From contig NZ_SRIF01000002.1 of the NCBI RefSeq assembly GCF_004681185.1, forward strand, positions 124,001 to 188,000: a stretch of 64,000 nt of DNA, read 5' to 3'. This document shows, one piece after another, positions 25,716 through 34,923 of the stretch. Each line of letters opens with the position of its first letter. Position 1 is the stretch's first letter. The translations under genes were made by a program, and so were the position numbers. Below the pieces are notes generated by a model. The model was not told where the DNA came from. It ran no database searches and saw nothing but the letters and a program-made list of their open reading frames with translations. The DNA comes from Haloarcula amylovorans (GTDB lineage Archaea > Halobacteriota > Halobacteria > Halobacteriales > Haloarculaceae).

Positions 25716-26017
25716 TGTTGCTCCTCCCGTCGTTCGATGATGTCGCCCTCGGTGACGAACTTCGCCACGGTAATGGTCGAGAGGAAGCCGATGATGGCCA
25801 GCACGAGGCTGACGGTGACGAACAGGCCGCGGTCGGTCTTCAGCGCGAACAGCACCGCGAGCGCCACGACGTTCGTGGCGATAGCGTCGAGCGCCACCAC
25901 CCGGTCGGGGACGGTCGGTCCCTTGACGACCCGGTAGCTGCAGAGGATACAGAGGGCGCTGACGAGGACGATGCCGACGTCCGCCGCCGTCGTCACGACG
26001 GACCCTTCAGCGACCAT
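25712..26017 (-). CDS. mnhF: Na+/H+ antiporter subunit MnhF
   Basis: A 101-residue protein with three membrane spans; the segment VVKGPTVPDRVVALDAIATNVV is the MnhF/MrpF signature. I chose the ATG at 26017, which overlaps the end of mnhE by eleven bases; a longer frame upstream would be inside mnhE. Part of the Mnh antiporter. Confidence 0.92.
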   Translation of the reverse strand: MVAEGSVVTTAADVGIVLVSALCILCSYRVVKGPTVPDRVVALDAIATNVVALAVLFALKTDRGLFVTVSLVLAIIGFLSTITVAKFVTEGDIIERREEQQ

Positions 26018-26705
26018 CGTCGGTCCCCCCTTCATCGTCGGTATCCTCGACTGACCCGTCGTCCTCGGGCAGGTCGTCGTCGACGCGTATCTGGTCCCCA
26101 CCCAGCAGTCCGCCGGGCATCATCGGCGCGCGCTGTGGTTCGGGCGGCCCGTCATCGGGCGTGTTCTGTATCGGCGGGGCCGGATCCTCCGGGGAGCGCT
26201 CCTCGTCGAAGATGGTGAGGGCGTACCGCTCCCAGGCCCGTATCGGTTCGACGACCGATTTGAGGTCGCTTCCTTGAATGGAGTGGACGTACAGCGCATT
26301 CTGCTCGGGGTCGTGGTCCAGCGTGACGGTCCCGGGCGTGATAGTGATGCTGTTGGCGATAGTCGTGATTCCCAGGTCTGTCTCGACGCGGAGGGGGACT
26401 AGAATCACCTCCGGTTCCAGCGGCATCCCCGGCAGCAGCACCCGACGAGCGACGTCAACGTTCGCGACGACGACCTCTCGGGCGAAGACGGCGAGGAAGC
26501 CCGCCACGGCCGGGAGCGTCGAGACCGTTCGGCGGAGTTCGAACGTGTCGTCGTACAGCCGTCGGAAGACGAACGCCACCGGAAATCCGACGGCGAGGCC
26601 GAAGAGGAACTGGCCGAGGAAGGCCGTCGCGGTGAACTTCGGCCCGCGAACGAACACCCAGAGGGCCCCGAAGACGACGCCCGCGACCGGCCAGCGGCGG
26701 GTCAC
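26007..26705 (-). CDS. mnhE: Na+/H+ antiporter subunit MnhE with acidic tail
   Basis: A 232-residue protein. The N-terminal 150 residues match MnhE/MrpE (WVFVRGPKFTATAFLGQFL, then SITITPGTVTLD near the end of the domain). The C-terminal 70 residues are acidic and Pro-rich with no fold apparent, a longer tail than in bacterial MrpE. The GTG start at 26705 overlaps the mnhD stop (GTGA). Confidence 0.9.
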   Translation of the reverse strand: MTRRWPVAGVVFGALWVFVRGPKFTATAFLGQFLFGLAVGFPVAFVFRRLYDDTFELRRTVSTLPAVAGFLAVFAREVVVANVDVARRVLLPGMPLEPEVILVPLRVETDLGITTIANSITITPGTVTLDHDPEQNALYVHSIQGSDLKSVVEPIRAWERYALTIFDEERSPEDPAPPIQNTPDDGPPEPQRAPMMPGGLLGGDQIRVDDDLPEDDGSVEDTDDEGGTDDGR

Positions 26706-28321
26706 GAGCCGCCACCTCCACGGGGAGCGACTGCGTCGACGTATGCGCCGCGGTCGAGCGCCGCCTCCGCGGCGGCCCCGGCGAACTGATAGACCGGGTC
26801 GAAACCGACGCCGACAGCGACGACGACCAGCGCCAGCGCCGCCAGTATCGAGAGTTGGCCGCGGTCGAGGGTCGCGGTCGCGACCGCCTCCGTCTGCTCG
26901 CCCCAGAAGCCCCTGACCCATGCGCGGGAGGCGTACAGGAGCGTGAACAGCGCGCCTGCGAGTAGTGTGACGATGGCGACGGCGGGGACGAGCCCGGGTG
27001 CCGCAGCGTACCGCGTGGCCGCGGCCTCGAAGACGAGGAACTTGCCGAAGAACCCGGTCAGCGGCGGCACGCCGATGATGGAGACGCAGCCGACCAAGAA
27101 GATTACACCCAGCGCGGGCGAGAACGCGGCCAGCCCGCCGAGTTGCGAGAGCTTCGTCGTCCCGGCCGCCCCGCGAATCGCCGCCGTCGAGAGGAACAGC
27201 AGCGACTTCGTCAGCGCGTGGTGGAGCGCGTAGACGAGCGCGGCGGCGAGCGCGAGCCGACGGAACGAGGCCGACTGCGTCGCCGCGGCGAACGACACCG
27301 GCAGGACGATGAATCCGACCTGCCCGACGCTGGAGTACGCGAAGACGCCGTCGAGACGGCTCTGGCCGACCGCGCCGAGACCGCCGACGACGATGCTCGC
27401 CGCGCCCATCACGAACAGGACCGGGGCGAGGAAGGCCAGCGGCGACTGGCCGCTTATCGGGCCGAACTCCGTCGGCAGCGACGCCCCGGCGAAGACGACG
27501 AAGTAGAGCCGGACGATGGCGTAGACGCCGACCTTCTTCGTCACGCCGGCCAGCATGGCCGCGATGGGAAGCGGGGCCGACCGGTAGGCCGCCGGGACCC
27601 AGAACTGGAAGGGGACCAGCCCGGCCTTGAGCGCGAACGTCGCAAACAGCAGCGCCGAGAGCCCGATGACCGGCGTCACGTCGATGCCGTAGACCGCCGG
27701 AGCGGCCAGTCGCCGCGCCATGTCGGCCATGTTGAGCGTCCCCGTCGTGGCGTAGAGCCCGCCGATGGCGAGCAACATGACGGCGCTCCCGATGACGTTC
27801 AGGACGAGGTAGCGAAACGCGGCGGCGGTGTGGGGCGCGTCGCCGTAGAAAGCGACGAAGACGTAGCTGGCCATCAGCATCACCTCGAACCAGACGAAGA
27901 GGTTGAACAGGTCGCCGGTGAGGAAGGCCCCGGTGACGCCCAGCAGGAGACAGTGAAAGAGCGGGTGATAGAACACTTGCTGGTTCTGCCGGTCGATGAA
28001 CCGCACCGAGAACGCGACGGCCGACAGCGTCACCACGGCGGCGATGACGAGCATGTAGACCGCGAGCGCGTCGGCGACGAGCGTGATTCCGAAGGGGGCC
28101 GGCCAGCCACCGATCTGGTAGACCAGCGGCGTCGGCTCGGCTGGCGACAGCACGACCCGCCACGTCAGGAGGCCGACAGCGGCGGCGTAGACCGCCCCGC
28201 CGAGGACGCTCACCACTCGCTGGGCCGCCCGAGCGCTCCGCAGCCCCAGCACGGCGAGCACGGTACAGAGCGCGACGAGCATCGGGGCGACGACGATATG
28301 CGGGGCCACGGTTACTGCCAC
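26702..28321 (-). CDS. mnhD: Na+/H+ antiporter subunit MnhD
   Basis: A 539-residue proton-translocating subunit related to NuoN/NuoM, with about 14 spans. The core segment LLGVTGAFLTGDLFNLFVWFE has the key acidic residue, and FQFWVPAAYRSAPLPIAAML plus HHALTKSLLFL are further family marks. The GTG start overlaps the mnhC stop by ten bases. An in-frame GTG at 28309 is an alternative start. Confidence 0.93.
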   Translation of the reverse strand: MAVTVAPHIVVAPMLVALCTVLAVLGLRSARAAQRVVSVLGGAVYAAAVGLLTWRVVLSPAEPTPLVYQIGGWPAPFGITLVADALAVYMLVIAAVVTLSAVAFSVRFIDRQNQQVFYHPLFHCLLLGVTGAFLTGDLFNLFVWFEVMLMASYVFVAFYGDAPHTAAAFRYLVLNVIGSAVMLLAIGGLYATTGTLNMADMARRLAAPAVYGIDVTPVIGLSALLFATFALKAGLVPFQFWVPAAYRSAPLPIAAMLAGVTKKVGVYAIVRLYFVVFAGASLPTEFGPISGQSPLAFLAPVLFVMGAASIVVGGLGAVGQSRLDGVFAYSSVGQVGFIVLPVSFAAATQSASFRRLALAAALVYALHHALTKSLLFLSTAAIRGAAGTTKLSQLGGLAAFSPALGVIFLVGCVSIIGVPPLTGFFGKFLVFEAAATRYAAAPGLVPAVAIVTLLAGALFTLLYASRAWVRGFWGEQTEAVATATLDRGQLSILAALALVVVAVGVGFDPVYQFAGAAAEAALDRGAYVDAVAPRGGGGS

Positions 28322-28653
28322 CTCTGGACGTCGACGGTCTCGTTCTCCTGGTAGGCGCGATACGACAGGACCAGCGCCAGCGCGGTCGTCCCGAAGCTGA
28401 TGACGATGGCAGTCAACACCAGCGCCTGAACTACCGGGTCGGCGGTCTCGGGGACCTCGCCGCCGTGCGTCGAGAGTATCGGCACCTGCTCGAAACTCCC
28501 CTCAGCGACGCCGCCCATCGAGATCAGATAGACGTTCGCCGCCTGCGAGAGGACGGCGACGCCCCAGACGACCCGCACCAGGTCCCGGCGGAGCAGGAGG
28601 AACGTCCCCAGCGCGAACAGCCCGCCGACGACGGTGGCGAGCGCGAGACTCAT
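28312..28653 (-). CDS. mnhC: Na+/H+ antiporter subunit MnhC
   Basis: A 113-residue protein with three spans, homologous to NuoK. Typical run: RVVWGVAVLSQAANVYLISMGG, then DPVVQALVLTAIVISFGTTA. Overlaps the mnhB stop by four bases (ATGA), as is usual in this operon. Confidence 0.93.
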   Translation of the reverse strand: MSLALATVVGGLFALGTFLLLRRDLVRVVWGVAVLSQAANVYLISMGGVAEGSFEQVPILSTHGGEVPETADPVVQALVLTAIVISFGTTALALVLSYRAYQENETVDVQRWQ

Positions 28654-29114
28654 TCCGCACCCACCACCGAGACGATGGTCAGCAGGCCGCCGACGACGAC
28701 GCCGTAGATGCCGAGGTCGAACAGGAGCGCGCTCGCCAGTTCGACCTCGTGGTAGATTGGCACGTCGTGGAAGATGACGAACGACTGCGAGAGGAACGGT
28801 TCGCCGAACACCAGTCCTGCGACGCCGCTGGCCACGGCCAGTCCCAACCCGAGGGAGAACAGCCGTCGGTAAGCGGTGACGATGCGGCGCTCGAAGATCC
28901 CCCCGCCCGGCTCGACCTCTCGGTCGAGGACCTCCATCTCCACGTAGTCCAGCCCGTAGGCGACGTAGACGAGGACGAGCGCCGCCGTCGTCAGGACGCC
29001 GCCGATGAACCCGCCACCCGGTAGCTTGTGGCCCTGCAGAAGCAACAGGATGGCGATGACGAGGACGATGGGGACGACGACCCTGATAGTCGTCCTAGTG
29101 ATGGTCGTCGTCAC
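28650..29114 (-). CDS. mnhB: Na+/H+ antiporter subunit MnhB
   Basis: A 154-residue protein with four spans. Signature: LLLLQGHKLPGGGFIGG near residues 23-39 and FDLGIYGVVVGGLLTIV at the end, as in MnhB/MrpB. The start overlaps the mnhA stop by four bases. Confidence 0.93.
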   Translation of the reverse strand: MTTTITRTTIRVVVPIVLVIAILLLLQGHKLPGGGFIGGVLTTAALVLVYVAYGLDYVEMEVLDREVEPGGGIFERRIVTAYRRLFSLGLGLAVASGVAGLVFGEPFLSQSFVIFHDVPIYHEVELASALLFDLGIYGVVVGGLLTIVSVVGAE

Positions 29115-31462
29115 TCCGTCTCACCCCGGTTGCGCATCGTCAGCAGTACCATCACCGCGATGGCGGCGATGGCGATGACGAAGCTCTCGCCGAGCGTGTC
29201 GAACCCTCGGTAGTCGACGAGGATGACGTTGACGACGTTCGTTCCGCCAGCCTGGGGGACCGCCTGGGAGACGTAGTACTCCGCGGTGGCCGTCGGGGCC
29301 TCGTTCGCACCGCGGCCAGCGACCAGCACCGAGACGAACGCCGCCGCGCCGACCGCGAGCGATATCGCCGCGTCGGTGACGGCCACTCTGGCGTCTAAGT
29401 CGCTGTAGAACGCCGGAATTCGGTCGAGCACGAGGAGGAATATCAGCAGGACGAGCGTCTCGACGATGAGCTGGGTCAGCGCCAGGTCCGGCGCGCTGGC
29501 GAGGACGTAGAAGATAGCTATCATGAACCCCAGAATCGACAGCGTGAGCACGCCGGCGACGTGTGACGGAGCCGTCAGTATCGCGCCGGCGGCCACGAGC
29601 GCCACCGCGAGGACGAGCGCCACCGCGAGGGGGACACCGAGTCCCAGCGTCGGCCGGACGGCGACGTCGGCGGCGACGAACCCGACGAGCGAGAGCGTAC
29701 TGGCCGACCCGAGCGCCCAGAGGACGTAGGTCCGTAGCGCCCCGCCGTGGACGACAGCGTCGAGGCGAATACTAGTTGTCGTGGCCCCGTCGACCAGTCG
29801 GTCGTACCACCGATTGGGCCACAGCGGCGTCCCGGAACTGATGACGCGGTCGACGACCGTCTGAAGCCGGTCGCGCACCGGGAACGCGGCGAATCCGAGC
29901 GCGAACGTCGTCAGGGACATCGCGGCCGGGCCGGAGAGGTGAGTCGGAATGGCGACGTGGACCTCGTGGACCTCGGTTGCCGTCGCGTCGGCGGCCGCCT
30001 GAACGGCGACATCGATGGCCGCCTGCGGGACCAACCCGATAGCCGCCGCGACCAGCGCCAGCGCCCCCGCTGGCGCGAGCAGCCCGAGCGACGGCCGGCC
30101 CGCGACCTCTAGCTCCGAGGGTCGGTCCCCGACGAAGATCCAGAGGAATCGCAGCGAGTAGACGACGGTGAGCGCGCTCGCGAGGACGGCGACAGCGGGG
30201 TAGACCCACGCGAGCCCGCCGCCGTCGACTGCCGTCTCGTAGGCCGCCTTGAACAGCAGTTCCTTCGAGTAGAAACCGTTGAACGGCGGGAGACCGGCCA
30301 TCGAAAGCGTTCCGACGACGGTTATCGCCGCCGTCACCGGTAGCTCCCGCCAGAGCCCACCGAGGCGATTGAGGTCGCGAGTGCCTGCCTCGTGGACGAC
30401 GATACCGGCGACCAGGAACAGCGCCGCCTTGAACAGCCCGTGGTTCAGGAGGTGGAAACTCCCTGCCTGCGGGCCGTAGTACGAACCGAAGCCGAAGGCG
30501 GCGACCAGCAGACCGAGGTGGCTCGCCGTCGAGTACGCTAAGAGTTCTTTGCTGTCGCTCGCGACGACCGCCAGCGTCGCGCCGACGAGCATCGTCGCCA
30601 GTCCCAGCGTCGCGAACAGCGCCGTCCACTCCGCACCGAGGAACAGCGGCCGGACGCGGCCGACGAAGTAGACGCCGACCTTCACCATCGTCGCCGAGTG
30701 GAGGAACGCAGAGACCGGCGTCGGCGCGACCATCGCGTTGGGCAGCCAGAAGTGAAGCGGCACCTGCGCGGACTTCGCACCGGCCGCGATAGCCAGCAGA
30801 CCCAACACCGGGAGAAAGAGGCCCGACTCGCGCAGTGCCGCCCGGACCGCCTCGCCGTTTTCGAATATCGCCGCGAGGTCGAAGGTGGTACCACCAAGCG
30901 GGCCGCCGGCGACCACCGCGAGCAACAGCAGACCGACGAGCAGACAGAGTCCGCTGCCGACGGTGACGACCATCGCCATCCGGGCGGCGTAGCGCGAGTC
31001 GTCGGCCGTCGTCTCGTGGCCGATGAGCAGGAACGAACAGACGCTCGTCAGTTCCCAACAGAGGAAGAGAACGACCATATCCGCGGCGAACGCGACACCG
31101 AGTATCGACCCCATGAACGCGAGCAGGACGCCGTAGTACCGCCCGAGATTCTCCCCGTCGTGCATGTACGTCGCCGAGTACGCGAACACAGCGACGCCGA
31201 CGCCGCTTGCCAGCAATGCGAACAGCAGCGCCCACCCGTCGACGGTGAAGCGGACGGCGACGCCGAGTGACGGAATCCACGGAACGGCGACGGTTCCCGT
31301 CGAGCCGAGTTGCGTGCTCACGAGCGCGAACGAGGTTGCGGCGACGAGCGCGCCGACGTACCCGGTTCGGTCACCGAGCGCGCGGTAGAGCAGCGGCGCT
31401 GTCAGCGCGGCGAGAAACGGGAGTGCCACGGCAGCGGCTACGACAGAAAAATCAGGAGCCAT
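29111..31462 (-). CDS. mnhA: Na+/H+ antiporter subunit MnhA
   Basis: About 783 residues with roughly 20 spans. The N-terminal 500 residues are the NuoL-like proton/sodium channel (LLFLCWELTSVCSFLLIGHE, KSAQVPLHFWLPNAMVAPTP, LLNHGLFKAALFLVAG). The C-terminal part (about 620-780) is the MrpA-specific extension, ending NVVNVILVDYRGFDTLGE. It is shorter than bacterial MrpA. I placed the start at the ATG at 31462; ATG 31471 is nearly as good. It heads the mnhABCDEF-G operon. Confidence 0.92.
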   Translation of the reverse strand: MAPDFSVVAAAVALPFLAALTAPLLYRALGDRTGYVGALVAATSFALVSTQLGSTGTVAVPWIPSLGVAVRFTVDGWALLFALLASGVGVAVFAYSATYMHDGENLGRYYGVLLAFMGSILGVAFAADMVVLFLCWELTSVCSFLLIGHETTADDSRYAARMAMVVTVGSGLCLLVGLLLLAVVAGGPLGGTTFDLAAIFENGEAVRAALRESGLFLPVLGLLAIAAGAKSAQVPLHFWLPNAMVAPTPVSAFLHSATMVKVGVYFVGRVRPLFLGAEWTALFATLGLATMLVGATLAVVASDSKELLAYSTASHLGLLVAAFGFGSYYGPQAGSFHLLNHGLFKAALFLVAGIVVHEAGTRDLNRLGGLWRELPVTAAITVVGTLSMAGLPPFNGFYSKELLFKAAYETAVDGGGLAWVYPAVAVLASALTVVYSLRFLWIFVGDRPSELEVAGRPSLGLLAPAGALALVAAAIGLVPQAAIDVAVQAAADATATEVHEVHVAIPTHLSGPAAMSLTTFALGFAAFPVRDRLQTVVDRVISSGTPLWPNRWYDRLVDGATTTSIRLDAVVHGGALRTYVLWALGSASTLSLVGFVAADVAVRPTLGLGVPLAVALVLAVALVAAGAILTAPSHVAGVLTLSILGFMIAIFYVLASAPDLALTQLIVETLVLLIFLLVLDRIPAFYSDLDARVAVTDAAISLAVGAAAFVSVLVAGRGANEAPTATAEYYVSQAVPQAGGTNVVNVILVDYRGFDTLGESFVIAIAAIAVMVLLTMRNRGETE

Positions 31463-31492
31463 CGAGTGCATCCACGTACTGCCAGCGGACAC

Positions 31493-31936
31493 TTAGTCCC
31501 TGTTGCTGGTTGCCCCAGAGACTTCGAGCGGCCAGCGTCCCTCGAACCGGTACTCGTCGGCCCAATTGATACTGGCTTGGGATTGTTTCGGCGCTTCGAC
31601 GCGGAGTTGCATCCGCGAGTCGAATTCGTGTTCGCCGACGACGTGAAGTGACTCCAGGTCGGGCGTGTAGACGACGAAGTAGTCCACGTCATCCTCGTAT
31701 TTCTGGTAGGTGTTCCCCTGCGAGTTCGTATGCTGTGTCTTGCCGTGGAAGTTTATCTTTCCCTCGTTCAACCACCCCGTCTTTATCTGTACCCGAAGTA
31801 GGTTTGCGTCCGGTGTCTCAACGATGGCATCATACCGTTGGTTGTCACCGAACGGTATCGAAACCGGAATCCCGCGCTTCTTCAACTCCGCGACGACGAT
31901 GGCTTCGGTCGCGTCGCCTCTTTCGTGGGTTTGCAT
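31493..31936 (-). CDS. PD-(D/E)XK endonuclease-like protein
   Basis: A 147-residue protein like the group I intron-associated/archaeal PD-(D/E)XK family. The active-site pattern is visible: Asp in QRYDAIVET followed by LLRVQIKTGW, with Gln-x-Lys in place of (D/E)-x-Lys; a Glu in the first helix (ERGDATEAIVVAELKKRG) precedes. It is less GC-rich than its neighbours and lies between tRNA-Pro and the mnh operon, hinting at a mobile origin. The frame stays open upstream across the tRNA, but the ATG at 31936 is the sensible start. Confidence 0.75.
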   Translation of the reverse strand: MQTHERGDATEAIVVAELKKRGIPVSIPFGDNQRYDAIVETPDANLLRVQIKTGWLNEGKINFHGKTQHTNSQGNTYQKYEDDVDYFVVYTPDLESLHVVGEHEFDSRMQLRVEAPKQSQASINWADEYRFEGRWPLEVSGATSNRD

Positions 31937-32067
31937 AGCGCTTTCGTCGGAGTATGGCCTCGTGTTTTCGTATAAACGTACGTCGCCGCACAGCTCAGGG
32001 AGACTCCGAGGAATCGATTTCGGAGAAACGGCGAATGCTCGCCGTCCGCTGAAATTCCGCGTAGAAG

Positions 32068-32138
32068 TGGGACCACCCGGATTCGAACCGGGGTCACGAG
32101 CACCCAAGGCTCGGAGTATACCACTAACCCATGGTCCC
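32068..32138 (-). tRNA. tRNA-Pro (TGG)
   Basis: The minus strand folds as a full cloverleaf: acceptor GGGACCA/TGGTCCC, anticodon stem CGAGC/GCTCG with loop CTTGGGT (anticodon TGG), and T-arm CCCGG-TTCGAAT-CCGGG. 71 bases without CCA and with no intron visible. It would read CCA and related Pro codons. Confidence 0.95.
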
Positions 32139-32194
32139 GCGTATACTACTCCCTGCGTCACCGAGTAAAGCGTTTCGTTGGGCGACGCGCCGTG

Positions 32195-34081
32195 TCACTG
32201 TGGCGCGAGGCCCCAGAAGTAGGCGATGCCGAGCGTCGTTACGACAGCGAAGACGGCCTGTAGCGGCGCTCCGACCTTCAGGTAGTCGGTGAAGCGGTAG
32301 CCGCCGGGACCGTAGACCAGCAAGTTGGTCTGGTAGCCGACGGGGGTCATGAAGGCCGTCGAGGCAGCGAAGGTCACGGCGAGGACGAACGCGAAGGCGT
32401 TGGCCTCCAGTTGCTGGGCGGCCTCGACGGCGACGGGGATCATCAACACGACCGAGGCGTTGTTCGAGATGACGTTGGTCAGCAGCGCAGTGACGACGTA
32501 CATCAGTCCCAGCACGACGATGGCGGGCAGGCCGGGGGCGGCCACGACGAACGCCTCGGCGAGTAAGTCCGCGCCGCCCGTCTCCTGGAGCGCGATTCCC
32601 AGCGGGATGACCCCGGCGAGCAGGAAGATGACGTCCCACTGGACGGCGTCGTACAGTTCCGGTGGGCGGAGACAGCCGGTGAGGATCATCGCCACCGCGC
32701 CGGCCAGCGCCGAGACGACGATGTGGATGGGCGTCAGCGCGGCGACGGCGACGACGGCGGCGACGATGCCGACGGCGACGGGAATCTTCGACCGGCGGTA
32801 GTCAGGGCGTTCGACCTCCTGTGCGACGATGAAGTCGTTATTGATGTTGAGGCGGTCGATGCTGTCGGCCGTCGCCTGAACGAGTAAGGTGTCACCGACT
32901 TTCAGGCCCACGCGGTCCATCCGCTGGCGGAACAGTTCGCGGCCACGGCGCAGGGCGAGCACCGTCGCGTCGTAGCGCTGTCGGAAGTTCGCGGAGGTCA
33001 ACGTCTCGCCGACGAGCGACGACCCCGGCGAGACCACGATTTCGACGAGGTTCTGTTGTTCGCTCGCGCGTTCGAGTTCCGCGTCGTCGACCTCCATCTC
33101 GGGGATGAGGTCGAGCCCCTCGGCGTCGAGTAAGTCCACGAGCGTGTCCCGGTCAGTTCGGAGCGCGAAGACGTCGCCCGCCTGAATCGTCTTCGGGTCG
33201 AGCGGTTCGAGAAAGGTCCGATTGCCGCGGATGAGTTGGATGACGTCCACGTCGAAGTCCGTCTCCGCCAGCGCCTCGCGGACCGTCTGACCGACGATGG
33301 GGGAGTCCTCGCGAACGACGACTTCGGTGAGGTACTCGCCCATCTCGAACTCGTCGGTGAGGTCCTCGCGGGCCGGGATGCGCCCGGGGACGAGCCATCG
33401 GCCGACCGTCAGCAGATAGACCGTGCCGACGATGGTGACGACGATTCCCAACTGGGTGAACTCGAACATCGAGAAGGGGTGGCCGAGTAAGTCCGCCGAC
33501 AGTTGCGAGGCGAGGATGTTCGTCGAGGTGCCGATGAGCGTGAGCATGCCGCCGAACATCGAGGCATAGGAGAGTGGCAAGAGCAGTTTCGACGGTGATA
33601 TCTTTCCGCTATGGGCGATGTCGGTCACCATCGGCAGCAGGATGGCGACGGCGGCGGTGTTGTTGATGAAGCCCGATATCGGGCCGACGAGGCCGACGGT
33701 GGCTCCGAGTTGCTTCGTCTCGTTGTCACCGGTCAACGAGGCGAGTTTCGAGCCGAGTATCTGGACGATGCCCGTTCGCTGGACGCCGTCGGAGAGGATG
33801 AACATCGCCAAGACGGTGATCGTCGCCGTCGAAGCGAAGCCCGAGAGCCCCTGCGTCAGTGGCGAGACGCCGTCGCCGGGCTGGTGGAGGATGTAGATCG
33901 GCTCGGCCAGCAGGCCGGCCTGGACGAGCGACTCGGTGGCCGGTTCGACGAGCATCAGCGCGACCATCACGCCGATCGCAGTCACGTCGACTGGGAGGGC
34001 CTCGGTGGCGAAGAGGGCGAGCGCGACGAGTATCAGCGCGAACACGAACGCCATCCCTGGCGTGACGGGTGGCAGCGACAC
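32195..34081 (-). CDS. SLC13 family permease with two RCK_C domains
   Basis: A 628-residue transporter of the divalent anion:Na+ (SLC13/ArsB) superfamily. About 10-12 spans carry the twin Asn-rich motifs GFINNTAAVAILLP and ISNNASVVLMIPV. Between the two halves are two TrkA-C (RCK_C) ligand domains (about 245-415: EVVVREDSPIVGQTVREAL; EIVVSPGSSLVGETLTSAN). Substrates of this family include sulfate, phosphate and dicarboxylates; the RCK_C form is often associated with sulfate or unknown anions. It ends 57 bases before the tRNA-Pro on the same strand. Confidence 0.85.
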   Translation of the reverse strand: MSLPPVTPGMAFVFALILVALALFATEALPVDVTAIGVMVALMLVEPATESLVQAGLLAEPIYILHQPGDGVSPLTQGLSGFASTATITVLAMFILSDGVQRTGIVQILGSKLASLTGDNETKQLGATVGLVGPISGFINNTAAVAILLPMVTDIAHSGKISPSKLLLPLSYASMFGGMLTLIGTSTNILASQLSADLLGHPFSMFEFTQLGIVVTIVGTVYLLTVGRWLVPGRIPAREDLTDEFEMGEYLTEVVVREDSPIVGQTVREALAETDFDVDVIQLIRGNRTFLEPLDPKTIQAGDVFALRTDRDTLVDLLDAEGLDLIPEMEVDDAELERASEQQNLVEIVVSPGSSLVGETLTSANFRQRYDATVLALRRGRELFRQRMDRVGLKVGDTLLVQATADSIDRLNINNDFIVAQEVERPDYRRSKIPVAVGIVAAVVAVAALTPIHIVVSALAGAVAMILTGCLRPPELYDAVQWDVIFLLAGVIPLGIALQETGGADLLAEAFVVAAPGLPAIVVLGLMYVVTALLTNVISNNASVVLMIPVAVEAAQQLEANAFAFVLAVTFAASTAFMTPVGYQTNLLVYGPGGYRFTDYLKVGAPLQAVFAVVTTLGIAYFWGLAPQ

Positions 34082-34129
34082 GTCGGGGAGTCGGCTGGCG
34101 GTAGCAAAAGCGTGGGGATTTCGCCGAGG

Positions 34130-34885
34130 TCACTCCTCGCCAGTCTCGGCGTCGATATCGGCCAGTAATGCCTCGTAGCTCCGGGCGAAGGCCGCCGTCT
34201 CCCGAAGCGAGTTCGCGGCGACCTGAAACACGGGGACGGCGAGTCGACCGTCCCACCCGCTGACGACGACGACGGCCTCGTGGTCGGTCTCGTCGGTCCA
34301 CTCGCCGGCGAGGTCCCGGACCAGCACCTCGCCGAAGTAACTCCCGAGTTCCCGTGTGACGCTCGTGAAGGCTCGGTCGTCGAACGTCGCTTCGCTGCCG
34401 AACGTCGCGTCTTCGAACCGGTCGCCGTCCCACTCCGCCTCGACGAGGTCGTCCAGCCGGGCGAGCGAGTCAGGCGTGAAATCGAGGTCGCGTTCGCCCC
34501 AGAACTCCGCGAAGTCGGTTGCCGTCTCGGCGTACTCGGTCCGGAGGTCGTCGTCCGCATCGGACGCGGGGGACGGCGTCTCGGCGACAGCGGGCGAGTC
34601 CGCGGACGGCGATTCGTCCGACGGCGATCCCCCCGTGTCGTCCATCGGTGATTCGTCAGCCGGGTCCCCCATCGGTGGTTCAGTTACCGCGTCCTCGGCC
34701 TCACCGATCAGTTCCGAGTCAGCTGCGGGTTCCTCACCCGTTCGGCCGTCCGGGTCCGAATCCGCTGTTGGTTCTGCCGCTGTACGGCCGTCCGGTTCCG
34801 AGTCGGTGGCGTCGCTCGACTCGTCGTCTGCCGACTCTGACCCGTCGCCGCCGACCGCGCGGCGGACCTTATCGAACAACCCCAT
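34130..34885 (-). CDS. Haloarchaeal hypothetical with acidic repeat linker
   Basis: A 251-residue protein starting MGLFDKVRRAVGGDG at the ATG at 34885. Residues about 15-115 are acidic low complexity, with a repeated DGRT-x-(A/E)EP unit. The C-terminal 130 residues (TEYAETATDFAEFWGERDLDF and following, then VVSGWDGRLAVPVFQVAANS) form a folded domain I do not recognise. The N-terminus resembles the amphipathic start of haloarchaeal FtsY-like and Tat-associated proteins, so membrane contact is possible. Function unknown. Confidence 0.72.
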   Translation of the reverse strand: MGLFDKVRRAVGGDGSESADDESSDATDSEPDGRTAAEPTADSDPDGRTGEEPAADSELIGEAEDAVTEPPMGDPADESPMDDTGGSPSDESPSADSPAVAETPSPASDADDDLRTEYAETATDFAEFWGERDLDFTPDSLARLDDLVEAEWDGDRFEDATFGSEATFDDRAFTSVTRELGSYFGEVLVRDLAGEWTDETDHEAVVVVSGWDGRLAVPVFQVAANSLRETAAFARSYEALLADIDAETGEE

Positions 34886-34923
34886 ACCGGGCGAAGACGG
34901 GCGGCCTACAAGAAGGTGTGGCC

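Noticed and set aside
31937..32161. Extended N-terminus of the PD-(D/E)XK protein
   Set aside because: The in-frame extension reads through tRNA-Pro; the ATG at 31936 starts the conserved domain.
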